Assembly: GCF_947623445.1 (NCBI RefSeq)
Contig: NC_135243.1
Location: forward strand, 17,182,479-17,246,478
Direction of reading: 5' to 3'
From: Clavelina lepadiformis
Lineage: Eukaryota > Chordata > Ascidiacea > Aplousobranchia > Clavelinidae
Length of the DNA: 64,000 bases
The position numbers and the translations under genes were made by a program. Position 1 is the first letter of the stretch. Each line of letters starts with the position of its first letter. Of the stretch, positions 29,201 to 41,541 are shown one piece after another. The notes below the pieces were generated by a model. That model made no database searches. It saw only the letters and a list, made by a program, of their open reading frames with translations, and had not been told where the DNA came from.

Positions 29201-29745
29201 ACAAACACTCTACTCCGTCACTTATCCACAATCACAAACAACAGATGATTTCTTGGAATCTCACCACTTTAAAAAATATGACTGGATGGTCACCCTCTCT
29301 CAAAATAAGAAGTCATTCTTATTTGATTGCCCATCAAGGCTTCCTATGGGGCTCCTTTTATAAAAAACAAAGACTCTTCACTACCCCCCAACAACAGATT
29401 AGAATAACCAACTGCAAATTCTGTAAATCAATTCATGACGACATTAACCACCTAATACTGGACTGTCCAATAATTCAAGAAATCCTCAGGCAAATTAAAT
29501 CCGACATTCTACATTGGTTCTCGACGAATATCACCTTTGACAGAGAGTTATTATTTTACAACAAATTCCAACGACCAACTGCTGAAAAAGTCAAAATTCT
29601 ACAATATCTCAACATCTTTAAGTCAAATCTTATCTCATACAAAGAATCACTTGATGAAAAAAACTCCTACTGCACAGACAAAACCCTCACTATCAATAAC
29701 ATCCTTTGGAAAACCAGAACAAAATTCAAAATGATCTACGAATGA
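26269..29745 (+). CDS. Keno-A2 ORF2: AP endonuclease, reverse transcriptase, CCHC
   Basis: 1158 aa, identical to ORF2 of Keno-A1: E44, GDFN 159-162, SDH 242-244, D616, YADD 716-719, knuckle C1049-C1066. Two open identical copies in one array raise the dose of intact enzyme that could also serve the short elements U2S-1 and U2S-2. Confidence 0.95.
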   Translation: METDKKINKSLIIATINCNGLTRSLRHIPSFMRDHKIDILAIQEAHRINPKQLLHWQKENNLTSFTNAPDTNSKDKYFKSGTALIISNHILPFVKDHTIITEHRSHLIKLIINNRTVIIINSYLTSGTSSSSSSARILQLEHIYQHLTTTPRDDTLWLGDFNLVLDIKDSVNKIHIRNDHKKMIEYLKLFDLNDAFRYLHPNQRSFSYITAKASTRIDRIYSNSALTAKITKSTYISTAHFSDHSFGNLISLQTTLPRPDHQHGRTYWKLNDSLLQDTQFGNQIDDTIRSLAKKPLRSLDPLKWWELFKTSLRRSIILLASKKKRKTQNLLKNYQYQLESLNEHLTPDKNLEILSLKKKIQNIQEQQQQGERIRSRMKTVTDKEDPSRIFKVFEGKHQKKLNINKLQLDEENDSTITNNPITIQQTIHQFYSQLWKTEPTEISKTDEELSQYLNNLPSIESNPHNDLSPFIDIAEIKAAIQQLNKHSAPGLDGLTASFYQRFSHLLSPLLQEIFNNCYFQSQLTHSQRSAFIRLIPKSGNNLLIKNWRPISILNMDYKILSIILKNRITPIVTHLISSSQQCGIPGRSLETILLNIQAALQQENDNQDGLAILKLDFTKAFDKVNHNFIIRLLNKLNLPSTIVNWIKIIYDQPLAFIQTTQGLSQEIPISCGVRQGCPLSMLIFTIVTNVLAHKISNSSHLNCPNIRSTSLSLQQYADDTILLAKDIPTISNALLIINEFSKFSGLKLNEAKSAFFVSTPLLQNQINQHFPNIPITTNMKILGTTFSHSDDDATVNWEKALLTIKKLNNLHKMRRLSILGRKYLINALFLPHIIRTATLFLPPIKICNQLTNLIFKFLWYPRKLEPLARKKLIAPFNEGGLQILHVTSRIHSTFLYKMKRILLENTENSFFACWAKYNIGTKLMKIAPNLYSNSIRYRPTPNRTWEKTLKIYDLLSINNKDFLLAEQTQGSLYRLYLNKHSTPSLIHNHKQQMISWNLTTLKNMTGWSPSLKIRSHSYLIAHQGFLWGSFYKKQRLFTTPQQQIRITNCKFCKSIHDDINHLILDCPIIQEILRQIKSDILHWFSTNITFDRELLFYNKFQRPTAEKVKILQYLNIFKSNLISYKESLDEKNSYCTDKTLTINNILWKTRTKFKMIYE

Positions 29746-30290
29746 AAAGATGAAGCCACAAGTCTACACCAGAAGATTGTACTATTGTTTTTTAATTTTT
29801 CTCATCCATTTAACCTTAACTACTATGAATGTTTCTAATATAGCTTAACTGTTACTATGTCACTCACCGGCTCACCAAATTTAATCTGTTTCTCACTTTA
29901 CTTGTAACGACCCACACATATCGCCATGTTTTTGTGTTACGATACCTTATCTCTACACTAACTTTAATGATTTATCATCTGTTTTTATATCAGTTTATGT
30001 TACTATATATCCTACCTTATTAACAATGCACCCTATATACTCAATTATGTACCATAACTACATAACCCCTGTTTTTTTATTTCTACCTTCATCAAAATGA
30101 TGAAACTTAAATTTATACAATACTTATTGTCAATACCTGAAACCTGGAAATCATCCTGTTCAACAACTTCTCAATCATCTTTATGGATTTTACAACAATT
30201 CAACATTGCTCTGCATATCCTGAAATAATCCATGATGAAAATATCCATCTCCATTGATGTTTTTATCCACTTTGCTGAAACAACACCACG

Positions 30291-30642
30291 CTTGAAATCC
30301 ATCAATATCAAAATCATCTACCACAACCTATTACCTGGAAAAAACTGGTCAACAACTCCTGTTCATCTTATCAAACATGTTCTTGAACATGAAACATGCA
30401 ACCCCATCATGGTAAACTACTCATATATCTGTTTTTTTTAATCCAAATTGTATGTGTGAAACATCACTATGCTTGGCCTACACCAATATCATAATCCTCT
30501 ACCACAACCTACATCCTGGGAAAAACTGGTCAAAAAATTTGTTTTATCTTATCAAACATGTTCATTAACATGAAACATTTAACCCCACCGTGGTAAACTA
30601 CTAAAATATCTGTTTTTTATTCATAATTGTATGTGTCAATAT
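30291..30642 (+). repeat. Imperfect tandem repeat in 3' UTR (copy A2), period ~181 bp
   Basis: Same doublet as at 7420-7771. Confidence 0.8.
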
Positions 30643-30676
30643 ATATATATATATATGCTAACCTGCCTAAAACTAC

Positions 30677-31146
30677 TGTACCGGCTATTTTGACATACTT
30701 CATAAACTCTTGGAAAATTCATATAATTCGAAATAACTTTGTCCAATTTTATTGCGTTTTATTTCTTTAAAACGAAACTTATCGATAAATTAACTCCCCA
30801 CTGTCCCAACCTTACTTGAAAATTGATAAATTTCGAATTTTACTCACCTTTATATGTATTACTCATATGTATACATTTTATTTTCTGTGGAAACTGGATT
30901 CTCAAAATTGTACCGGCTTTTTTGAAATTCCCCTAATCTGATCTCTTATTAATTCATACATTTTCTGTGTATATCATACAATTAAAAATAACTATTCTGA
31001 TTTTGTATTATTCAATTGGATAAAACTGTATTATCGAATATGTGATTGCCCCATTATTACTATAACGCATGGACATATGTTCTACATCATCGATCGAAAC
31101 TACTTGTATTTCTTTCTTCTTATTTGGAATTTTAATATCGTTGAAA
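30677..31146 (+). repeat. Second diverged repeat and 3' end (copy A2)
   Basis: Same as 7806-8275: TGTACCGGCT at 30677 and 30909, and the terminal AATTTTAATATCGTTGAAA. Confidence 0.55.
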
Positions 31147-31166
31147 TAAAAGAAAAAAAAAAAAAA

Positions 31167-31323
31167 GTGTAGTATCTGTTCTTCTCAGTTTAATCCCTGG
31201 GACGCAGTTCATTGAACTGCTCTTCGATTAAACGGATTTTTGAACGGTGAACGACGCTAGGCGCTTGCGCCTGCTCGTTTGAGGGTTGTGCAGCTATTGC
31301 AGTACCTGCTGCTTCGGCCCATC
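31167..31323 (+). pseudogene. U2 3' part after Keno-A2
   Basis: Promoterless U2 remainder with its 3' box downstream. Confidence 0.95.
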
Positions 31324-31920
31324 TCCCACCCTGGTGGGATACTCTTGTTTGTATTAAAGTAGTCTGAGGAAAAGAAGAAGAGGAGGAGAAGGAGGGGAAA
31401 AAAAAAAAAAAAAAAAAGAAGACGATGGGCGGATGGATTGATCGATGTCAAACGATCGATTAATGTCTATGGGATAAATGTTGTACACCTGCGTCACGGG
31501 TAAAATGAGAAATTGACTGTCGGCCCTGTGTGACAGCAGGAATGGTTTGATAAAATGGATAAATCCCCGATTTATCTTGTGAAAGTTTCTTCAAGTCAAC
31601 TGTGCTGCTGCTGCTGTTACTACATTTGTTGTGAGTACTAATGAAAGCGATCGTTTTAGGGTATTTCCCAGTTTGATAGCAAAAAGCTGAAAAATGCAAG
31701 AAATGGCCTCCACGGGATAGACACAAAATATCTCCACTGTCACGGTCCAATAACCATCAAGCAGCAAATCATGTGACTGGGCGGCGGCCAGAAGATTGTC
31801 GTCTGTCTGCTGGCTGGTTGAGTTCGTCAGTTTGGCGTCTTGTGGCGGGCGATATAGGAACGTTTGGAGGTCGAGGAGGATTTTGAGAAGAATAAAAAGA
31901 GTCCGGGAAGATTTAGAGGT

Positions 31921-32109
31921 ATCGCTTCTCGGCTCTCAAGAGCTAAGATCAAGTGTAGTATCTGTTCTTCTCAGTTTAATCCCTGGGACGCAGTTCATTG
32001 AACTGCTCTTCGATTAAACGGATTTTTGAACGGTGAACGACGCTAGGCGCTTGCGCCTGCTCGTTTGAGGGTTGTGCAGCTATTGCAGTACCTGCTGCTT
32101 CGGCCCATC
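31921..32109 (+). ncRNA. RNU2: U2 snRNA gene (intact copy 13)
   Basis: First complete gene after Keno-A2. Confidence 0.96.
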
Positions 32110-32706
32110 TCCCACCCTGGTGGGATACTCTTGTTTGTATTAAAGTAGTCTGAGGAAAAGAAGAAGAGGAGGAGAAGGAGGGGAAAAAAAAAAAAAAAAA
32201 AAAGAAGACGATGGGCGGATGGATTGATCGATGTCAAACGATCGATTAATGTCTATGGGATAAATGTTGTACACCTGCGTCACGGGTAAAATGAGAAATT
32301 GACTGTCGGCCCTGTGTGACAGCAGGAATGGTTTGATAAAATGGATAAATCCCCGATTTATCTTGTGAAAGTTTCTTCAAGTCAACTGTGCTGCTGCTGC
32401 TGTTACTACATTTGTTGTGAGTACTAATGAAAGCGATCGTTTTAGGGTATTTCCCAGTTTGATAGCAAAAAGCTGAAAAATGCAAGAAATGGCCTCCACG
32501 GGATAGACACAAAATATCTCCACTGTCACGGTCCAATAACCATCAAGCAGCAAATCATGTGACTGGGCGGCGGCCAGAAGATTGTCGTCTGTCTGCTGGC
32601 TGGTTGAGTTCGTCAGTTTGGCGTCTTGTGGCGGGCGATATAGGAACGTTTGGAGGTCGAGGAGGATTTTGAGAAGAATAAAAAGAGTCCGGGAAGATTT
32701 AGAGGT

Positions 32707-32895
32707 ATCGCTTCTCGGCTCTCAAGAGCTAAGATCAAGTGTAGTATCTGTTCTTCTCAGTTTAATCCCTGGGACGCAGTTCATTGAACTGCTCTTCGAT
32801 TAAACGGATTTTTGAACGGTGAACGACGCTAGGCGCTTGCGCCTGCTCGTTTGAGGGTTGTGCAGCTATTGCAGTACCTGCTGCTTCGGCCCATC
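32707..32895 (+). ncRNA. RNU2: U2 snRNA gene (intact copy 14)
   Basis: Matches the reference copy. Confidence 0.96.
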
Positions 32896-33492
32896 TCCCA
32901 CCCTGGTGGGATACTCTTGTTTGTATTAAAGTAGTCTGAGGAAAAGAAGAAGAGGAGGAGAAGGAGGGGAAAAAAAAAAAAAAAAAAAAGAAGACGATGG
33001 GCGGATGGATTGATCGATGTCAAACGATCGATTAATGTCTATGGGATAAATGTTGTACACCTGCGTCACGGGTAAAATGAGAAATTGACTGTCGGCCCTG
33101 TGTGACAGCAGGAATGGTTTGATAAAATGGATAAATCCCCGATTTATCTTGTGAAAGTTTCTTCAAGTCAACTGTGCTGCTGCTGCTGTTACTACATTTG
33201 TTGTGAGTACTAATGAAAGCGATCGTTTTAGGGTATTTCCCAGTTTGATAGCAAAAAGCTGAAAAATGCAAGAAATGGCCTCCACGGGATAGACACAAAA
33301 TATCTCCACTGTCACGGTCCAATAACCATCAAGCAGCAAATCATGTGACTGGGCGGCGGCCAGAAGATTGTCGTCTGTCTGCTGGCTGGTTGAGTTCGTC
33401 AGTTTGGCGTCTTGTGGCGGGCGATATAGGAACGTTTGGAGGTCGAGGAGGATTTTGAGAAGAATAAAAAGAGTCCGGGAAGATTTAGAGGT

Positions 33493-33681
33493 ATCGCTTC
33501 TCGGCTCTCAAGAGCTAAGATCAAGTGTAGTATCTGTTCTTCTCAGTTTAATCCCTGGGACGCAGTTCATTGAACTGCTCTTCGATTAAACGGATTTTTG
33601 AACGGTGAACGACGCTAGGCGCTTGCGCCTGCTCGTTTGAGGGTTGTGCAGCTATTGCAGTACCTGCTGCTTCGGCCCATC
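33493..33681 (+). ncRNA. RNU2: U2 snRNA gene (intact copy 15)
   Basis: Matches the reference copy. Confidence 0.96.
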
Positions 33682-34278
33682 TCCCACCCTGGTGGGATAC
33701 TCTTGTTTGTATTAAAGTAGTCTGAGGAAAAGAAGAAGAGGAGGAGAAGGAGGGGAAAAAAAAAAAAAAAAAAAAGAAGACGATGGGCGGATGGATTGAT
33801 CGATGTCAAACGATCGATTAATGTCTATGGGATAAATGTTGTACACCTGCGTCACGGGTAAAATGAGAAATTGACTGTCGGCCCTGTGTGACAGCAGGAA
33901 TGGTTTGATAAAATGGATAAATCCCCGATTTATCTTGTGAAAGTTTCTTCAAGTCAACTGTGCTGCTGCTGCTGTTACTACATTTGTTGTGAGTACTAAT
34001 GAAAGCGATCGTTTTAGGGTATTTCCCAGTTTGATAGCAAAAAGCTGAAAAATGCAAGAAATGGCCTCCACGGGATAGACACAAAATATCTCCACTGTCA
34101 CGGTCCAATAACCATCAAGCAGCAAATCATGTGACTGGGCGGCGGCCAGAAGATTGTCGTCTGTCTGCTGGCTGGTTGAGTTCGTCAGTTTGGCGTCTTG
34201 TGGCGGGCGATATAGGAACGTTTGGAGGTCGAGGAGGATTTTGAGAAGAATAAAAAGAGTCCGGGAAGATTTAGAGGT

Positions 34279-34467
34279 ATCGCTTCTCGGCTCTCAAGAG
34301 CTAAGATCAAGTGTAGTATCTGTTCTTCTCAGTTTAATCCCTGGGACGCAGTTCATTGAACTGCTCTTCGATTAAACGGATTTTTGAACGGTGAACGACG
34401 CTAGGCGCTTGCGCCTGCTCGTTTGAGGGTTGTGCAGCTATTGCAGTACCTGCTGCTTCGGCCCATC
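34279..34467 (+). ncRNA. RNU2: U2 snRNA gene (intact copy 16)
   Basis: Matches the reference copy. Confidence 0.96.
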
Positions 34468-35064
34468 TCCCACCCTGGTGGGATACTCTTGTTTGTATTA
34501 AAGTAGTCTGAGGAAAAGAAGAAGAGGAGGAGAAGGAGGGGAAAAAAAAAAAAAAAAAAAAGAAGACGATGGGCGGATGGATTGATCGATGTCAAACGAT
34601 CGATTAATGTCTATGGGATAAATGTTGTACACCTGCGTCACGGGTAAAATGAGAAATTGACTGTCGGCCCTGTGTGACAGCAGGAATGGTTTGATAAAAT
34701 GGATAAATCCCCGATTTATCTTGTGAAAGTTTCTTCAAGTCAACTGTGCTGCTGCTGCTGTTACTACATTTGTTGTGAGTACTAATGAAAGCGATCGTTT
34801 TAGGGTATTTCCCAGTTTGATAGCAAAAAGCTGAAAAATGCAAGAAATGGCCTCCACGGGATAGACACAAAATATCTCCACTGTCACGGTCCAATAACCA
34901 TCAAGCAGCAAATCATGTGACTGGGCGGCGGCCAGAAGATTGTCGTCTGTCTGCTGGCTGGTTGAGTTCGTCAGTTTGGCGTCTTGTGGCGGGCGATATA
35001 GGAACGTTTGGAGGTCGAGGAGGATTTTGAGAAGAATAAAAAGAGTCCGGGAAGATTTAGAGGT

Positions 35065-35253
35065 ATCGCTTCTCGGCTCTCAAGAGCTAAGATCAAGTGT
35101 AGTATCTGTTCTTCTCAGTTTAATCCCTGGGACGCAGTTCATTGAACTGCTCTTCGATTAAACGGATTTTTGAACGGTGAACGACGCTAGGCGCTTGCGC
35201 CTGCTCGTTTGAGGGTTGTGCAGCTATTGCAGTACCTGCTGCTTCGGCCCATC
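35065..35253 (+). ncRNA. RNU2: U2 snRNA gene (intact copy 17)
   Basis: Matches the reference copy. Confidence 0.96.
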
Positions 35254-35850
35254 TCCCACCCTGGTGGGATACTCTTGTTTGTATTAAAGTAGTCTGAGGA
35301 AAAGAAGAAGAGGAGGAGAAGGAGGGGAAAAAAAAAAAAAAAAAAAAGAAGACGATGGGCGGATGGATTGATCGATGTCAAACGATCGATTAATGTCTAT
35401 GGGATAAATGTTGTACACCTGCGTCACGGGTAAAATGAGAAATTGACTGTCGGCCCTGTGTGACAGCAGGAATGGTTTGATAAAATGGATAAATCCCCGA
35501 TTTATCTTGTGAAAGTTTCTTCAAGTCAACTGTGCTGCTGCTGCTGTTACTACATTTGTTGTGAGTACTAATGAAAGCGATCGTTTTAGGGTATTTCCCA
35601 GTTTGATAGCAAAAAGCTGAAAAATGCAAGAAATGGCCTCCACGGGATAGACACAAAATATCTCCACTGTCACGGTCCAATAACCATCAAGCAGCAAATC
35701 ATGTGACTGGGCGGCGGCCAGAAGATTGTCGTCTGTCTGCTGGCTGGTTGAGTTCGTCAGTTTGGCGTCTTGTGGCGGGCGATATAGGAACGTTTGGAGG
35801 TCGAGGAGGATTTTGAGAAGAATAAAAAGAGTCCGGGAAGATTTAGAGGT

Positions 35851-36039
35851 ATCGCTTCTCGGCTCTCAAGAGCTAAGATCAAGTGTAGTATCTGTTCTTC
35901 TCAGTTTAATCCCTGGGACGCAGTTCATTGAACTGCTCTTCGATTAAACGGATTTTTGAACGGTGAACGACGCTAGGCGCTTGCGCCTGCTCGTTTGAGG
36001 GTTGTGCAGCTATTGCAGTACCTGCTGCTTCGGCCCATC
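35851..36039 (+). ncRNA. RNU2: U2 snRNA gene (intact copy 18)
   Basis: Matches the reference copy. Confidence 0.96.
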
Positions 36040-36636
36040 TCCCACCCTGGTGGGATACTCTTGTTTGTATTAAAGTAGTCTGAGGAAAAGAAGAAGAGGA
36101 GGAGAAGGAGGGGAAAAAAAAAAAAAAAAAAAAGAAGACGATGGGCGGATGGATTGATCGATGTCAAACGATCGATTAATGTCTATGGGATAAATGTTGT
36201 ACACCTGCGTCACGGGTAAAATGAGAAATTGACTGTCGGCCCTGTGTGACAGCAGGAATGGTTTGATAAAATGGATAAATCCCCGATTTATCTTGTGAAA
36301 GTTTCTTCAAGTCAACTGTGCTGCTGCTGCTGTTACTACATTTGTTGTGAGTACTAATGAAAGCGATCGTTTTAGGGTATTTCCCAGTTTGATAGCAAAA
36401 AGCTGAAAAATGCAAGAAATGGCCTCCACGGGATAGACACAAAATATCTCCACTGTCACGGTCCAATAACCATCAAGCAGCAAATCATGTGACTGGGCGG
36501 CGGCCAGAAGATTGTCGTCTGTCTGCTGGCTGGTTGAGTTCGTCAGTTTGGCGTCTTGTGGCGGGCGATATAGGAACGTTTGGAGGTCGAGGAGGATTTT
36601 GAGAAGAATAAAAAGAGTCCGGGAAGATTTAGAGGT

Positions 36637-36825
36637 ATCGCTTCTCGGCTCTCAAGAGCTAAGATCAAGTGTAGTATCTGTTCTTCTCAGTTTAATCCCT
36701 GGGACGCAGTTCATTGAACTGCTCTTCGATTAAACGGATTTTTGAACGGTGAACGACGCTAGGCGCTTGCGCCTGCTCGTTTGAGGGTTGTGCAGCTATT
36801 GCAGTACCTGCTGCTTCGGCCCATC
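36637..36825 (+). ncRNA. RNU2: U2 snRNA gene (intact copy 19)
   Basis: Matches the reference copy. Confidence 0.96.
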
Positions 36826-37422
36826 TCCCACCCTGGTGGGATACTCTTGTTTGTATTAAAGTAGTCTGAGGAAAAGAAGAAGAGGAGGAGAAGGAGGGGA
36901 AAAAAAAAAAAAAAAAAAAGAAGACGATGGGCGGATGGATTGATCGATGTCAAACGATCGATTAATGTCTATGGGATAAATGTTGTACACCTGCGTCACG
37001 GGTAAAATGAGAAATTGACTGTCGGCCCTGTGTGACAGCAGGAATGGTTTGATAAAATGGATAAATCCCCGATTTATCTTGTGAAAGTTTCTTCAAGTCA
37101 ACTGTGCTGCTGCTGCTGTTACTACATTTGTTGTGAGTACTAATGAAAGCGATCGTTTTAGGGTATTTCCCAGTTTGATAGCAAAAAGCTGAAAAATGCA
37201 AGAAATGGCCTCCACGGGATAGACACAAAATATCTCCACTGTCACGGTCCAATAACCATCAAGCAGCAAATCATGTGACTGGGCGGCGGCCAGAAGATTG
37301 TCGTCTGTCTGCTGGCTGGTTGAGTTCGTCAGTTTGGCGTCTTGTGGCGGGCGATATAGGAACGTTTGGAGGTCGAGGAGGATTTTGAGAAGAATAAAAA
37401 GAGTCCGGGAAGATTTAGAGGT

Positions 37423-37611
37423 ATCGCTTCTCGGCTCTCAAGAGCTAAGATCAAGTGTAGTATCTGTTCTTCTCAGTTTAATCCCTGGGACGCAGTTCAT
37501 TGAACTGCTCTTCGATTAAACGGATTTTTGAACGGTGAACGACGCTAGGCGCTTGCGCCTGCTCGTTTGAGGGTTGTGCAGCTATTGCAGTACCTGCTGC
37601 TTCGGCCCATC
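37423..37611 (+). ncRNA. RNU2: U2 snRNA gene (intact copy 20)
   Basis: Matches the reference copy. Confidence 0.96.
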
Positions 37612-38208
37612 TCCCACCCTGGTGGGATACTCTTGTTTGTATTAAAGTAGTCTGAGGAAAAGAAGAAGAGGAGGAGAAGGAGGGGAAAAAAAAAAAAAAA
37701 AAAAAGAAGACGATGGGCGGATGGATTGATCGATGTCAAACGATCGATTAATGTCTATGGGATAAATGTTGTACACCTGCGTCACGGGTAAAATGAGAAA
37801 TTGACTGTCGGCCCTGTGTGACAGCAGGAATGGTTTGATAAAATGGATAAATCCCCGATTTATCTTGTGAAAGTTTCTTCAAGTCAACTGTGCTGCTGCT
37901 GCTGTTACTACATTTGTTGTGAGTACTAATGAAAGCGATCGTTTTAGGGTATTTCCCAGTTTGATAGCAAAAAGCTGAAAAATGCAAGAAATGGCCTCCA
38001 CGGGATAGACACAAAATATCTCCACTGTCACGGTCCAATAACCATCAAGCAGCAAATCATGTGACTGGGCGGCGGCCAGAAGATTGTCGTCTGTCTGCTG
38101 GCTGGTTGAGTTCGTCAGTTTGGCGTCTTGTGGCGGGCGATATAGGAACGTTTGGAGGTCGAGGAGGATTTTGAGAAGAATAAAAAGAGTCCGGGAAGAT
38201 TTAGAGGT

Positions 38209-38397
38209 ATCGCTTCTCGGCTCTCAAGAGCTAAGATCAAGTGTAGTATCTGTTCTTCTCAGTTTAATCCCTGGGACGCAGTTCATTGAACTGCTCTTCG
38301 ATTAAACGGATTTTTGAACGGTGAACGACGCTAGGCGCTTGCGCCTGCTCGTTTGAGGGTTGTGCAGCTATTGCAGTACCTGCTGCTTCGGCCCATC
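38209..38397 (+). ncRNA. RNU2: U2 snRNA gene (intact copy 21)
   Basis: Matches the reference copy. Confidence 0.96.
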
Positions 38398-38994
38398 TCC
38401 CACCCTGGTGGGATACTCTTGTTTGTATTAAAGTAGTCTGAGGAAAAGAAGAAGAGGAGGAGAAGGAGGGGAAAAAAAAAAAAAAAAAAAAGAAGACGAT
38501 GGGCGGATGGATTGATCGATGTCAAACGATCGATTAATGTCTATGGGATAAATGTTGTACACCTGCGTCACGGGTAAAATGAGAAATTGACTGTCGGCCC
38601 TGTGTGACAGCAGGAATGGTTTGATAAAATGGATAAATCCCCGATTTATCTTGTGAAAGTTTCTTCAAGTCAACTGTGCTGCTGCTGCTGTTACTACATT
38701 TGTTGTGAGTACTAATGAAAGCGATCGTTTTAGGGTATTTCCCAGTTTGATAGCAAAAAGCTGAAAAATGCAAGAAATGGCCTCCACGGGATAGACACAA
38801 AATATCTCCACTGTCACGGTCCAATAACCATCAAGCAGCAAATCATGTGACTGGGCGGCGGCCAGAAGATTGTCGTCTGTCTGCTGGCTGGTTGAGTTCG
38901 TCAGTTTGGCGTCTTGTGGCGGGCGATATAGGAACGTTTGGAGGTCGAGGAGGATTTTGAGAAGAATAAAAAGAGTCCGGGAAGATTTAGAGGT

Positions 38995-39183
38995 ATCGCT
39001 TCTCGGCTCTCAAGAGCTAAGATCAAGTGTAGTATCTGTTCTTCTCAGTTTAATCCCTGGGACGCAGTTCATTGAACTGCTCTTCGATTAAACGGATTTT
39101 TGAACGGTGAACGACGCTAGGCGCTTGCGCCTGCTCGTTTGAGGGTTGTGCAGCTATTGCAGTACCTGCTGCTTCGGCCCATC
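38995..39183 (+). ncRNA. RNU2: U2 snRNA gene (intact copy 22)
   Basis: Matches the reference copy. Confidence 0.96.
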
Positions 39184-39780
39184 TCCCACCCTGGTGGGAT
39201 ACTCTTGTTTGTATTAAAGTAGTCTGAGGAAAAGAAGAAGAGGAGGAGAAGGAGGGGAAAAAAAAAAAAAAAAAAAAGAAGACGATGGGCGGATGGATTG
39301 ATCGATGTCAAACGATCGATTAATGTCTATGGGATAAATGTTGTACACCTGCGTCACGGGTAAAATGAGAAATTGACTGTCGGCCCTGTGTGACAGCAGG
39401 AATGGTTTGATAAAATGGATAAATCCCCGATTTATCTTGTGAAAGTTTCTTCAAGTCAACTGTGCTGCTGCTGCTGTTACTACATTTGTTGTGAGTACTA
39501 ATGAAAGCGATCGTTTTAGGGTATTTCCCAGTTTGATAGCAAAAAGCTGAAAAATGCAAGAAATGGCCTCCACGGGATAGACACAAAATATCTCCACTGT
39601 CACGGTCCAATAACCATCAAGCAGCAAATCATGTGACTGGGCGGCGGCCAGAAGATTGTCGTCTGTCTGCTGGCTGGTTGAGTTCGTCAGTTTGGCGTCT
39701 TGTGGCGGGCGATATAGGAACGTTTGGAGGTCGAGGAGGATTTTGAGAAGAATAAAAAGAGTCCGGGAAGATTTAGAGGT

Positions 39781-39969
39781 ATCGCTTCTCGGCTCTCAAG
39801 AGCTAAGATCAAGTGTAGTATCTGTTCTTCTCAGTTTAATCCCTGGGACGCAGTTCATTGAACTGCTCTTCGATTAAACGGATTTTTGAACGGTGAACGA
39901 CGCTAGGCGCTTGCGCCTGCTCGTTTGAGGGTTGTGCAGCTATTGCAGTACCTGCTGCTTCGGCCCATC
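39781..39969 (+). ncRNA. RNU2: U2 snRNA gene (intact copy 23)
   Basis: Matches the reference copy. Confidence 0.96.
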
Positions 39970-40566
39970 TCCCACCCTGGTGGGATACTCTTGTTTGTAT
40001 TAAAGTAGTCTGAGGAAAAGAAGAAGAGGAGGAGAAGGAGGGGAAAAAAAAAAAAAAAAAAAAGAAGACGATGGGCGGATGGATTGATCGATGTCAAACG
40101 ATCGATTAATGTCTATGGGATAAATGTTGTACACCTGCGTCACGGGTAAAATGAGAAATTGACTGTCGGCCCTGTGTGACAGCAGGAATGGTTTGATAAA
40201 ATGGATAAATCCCCGATTTATCTTGTGAAAGTTTCTTCAAGTCAACTGTGCTGCTGCTGCTGTTACTACATTTGTTGTGAGTACTAATGAAAGCGATCGT
40301 TTTAGGGTATTTCCCAGTTTGATAGCAAAAAGCTGAAAAATGCAAGAAATGGCCTCCACGGGATAGACACAAAATATCTCCACTGTCACGGTCCAATAAC
40401 CATCAAGCAGCAAATCATGTGACTGGGCGGCGGCCAGAAGATTGTCGTCTGTCTGCTGGCTGGTTGAGTTCGTCAGTTTGGCGTCTTGTGGCGGGCGATA
40501 TAGGAACGTTTGGAGGTCGAGGAGGATTTTGAGAAGAATAAAAAGAGTCCGGGAAGATTTAGAGGT

Positions 40567-40755
40567 ATCGCTTCTCGGCTCTCAAGAGCTAAGATCAAGT
40601 GTAGTATCTGTTCTTCTCAGTTTAATCCCTGGGACGCAGTTCATTGAACTGCTCTTCGATTAAACGGATTTTTGAACGGTGAACGACGCTAGGCGCTTGC
40701 GCCTGCTCGTTTGAGGGTTGTGCAGCTATTGCAGTACCTGCTGCTTCGGCCCATC
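40567..40755 (+). ncRNA. RNU2: U2 snRNA gene (intact copy 24)
   Basis: Matches the reference copy. Confidence 0.96.
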
Positions 40756-41352
40756 TCCCACCCTGGTGGGATACTCTTGTTTGTATTAAAGTAGTCTGAG
40801 GAAAAGAAGAAGAGGAGGAGAAGGAGGGGAAAAAAAAAAAAAAAAAAAAGAAGACGATGGGCGGATGGATTGATCGATGTCAAACGATCGATTAATGTCT
40901 ATGGGATAAATGTTGTACACCTGCGTCACGGGTAAAATGAGAAATTGACTGTCGGCCCTGTGTGACAGCAGGAATGGTTTGATAAAATGGATAAATCCCC
41001 GATTTATCTTGTGAAAGTTTCTTCAAGTCAACTGTGCTGCTGCTGCTGTTACTACATTTGTTGTGAGTACTAATGAAAGCGATCGTTTTAGGGTATTTCC
41101 CAGTTTGATAGCAAAAAGCTGAAAAATGCAAGAAATGGCCTCCACGGGATAGACACAAAATATCTCCACTGTCACGGTCCAATAACCATCAAGCAGCAAA
41201 TCATGTGACTGGGCGGCGGCCAGAAGATTGTCGTCTGTCTGCTGGCTGGTTGAGTTCGTCAGTTTGGCGTCTTGTGGCGGGCGATATAGGAACGTTTGGA
41301 GGTCGAGGAGGATTTTGAGAAGAATAAAAAGAGTCCGGGAAGATTTAGAGGT

Positions 41353-41541
41353 ATCGCTTCTCGGCTCTCAAGAGCTAAGATCAAGTGTAGTATCTGTTCT
41401 TCTCAGTTTAATCCCTGGGACGCAGTTCATTGAACTGCTCTTCGATTAAACGGATTTTTGAACGGTGAACGACGCTAGGCGCTTGCGCCTGCTCGTTTGA
41501 GGGTTGTGCAGCTATTGCAGTACCTGCTGCTTCGGCCCATC
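41353..41541 (+). ncRNA. RNU2: U2 snRNA gene (intact copy 25)
   Basis: Matches the reference copy. Confidence 0.96.

Larger units (their letters stand above)
24651..31166 (+). mobile_element. Keno-like LINE, copy A2, full length duplicate of A1
   Basis: 6516 bp, offset from A1 by exactly 22871 bp from first to last base. Both proteins, the 3' UTR repeats and the A14 tail (31153-31166) match A1. The target duplication is GTGTAGTATCTG (24639-24650 and 31167-31178). Equal tail length and no visible difference favour duplication of an occupied unit by unequal exchange or conversion over two independent insertions. Confidence 0.95.
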
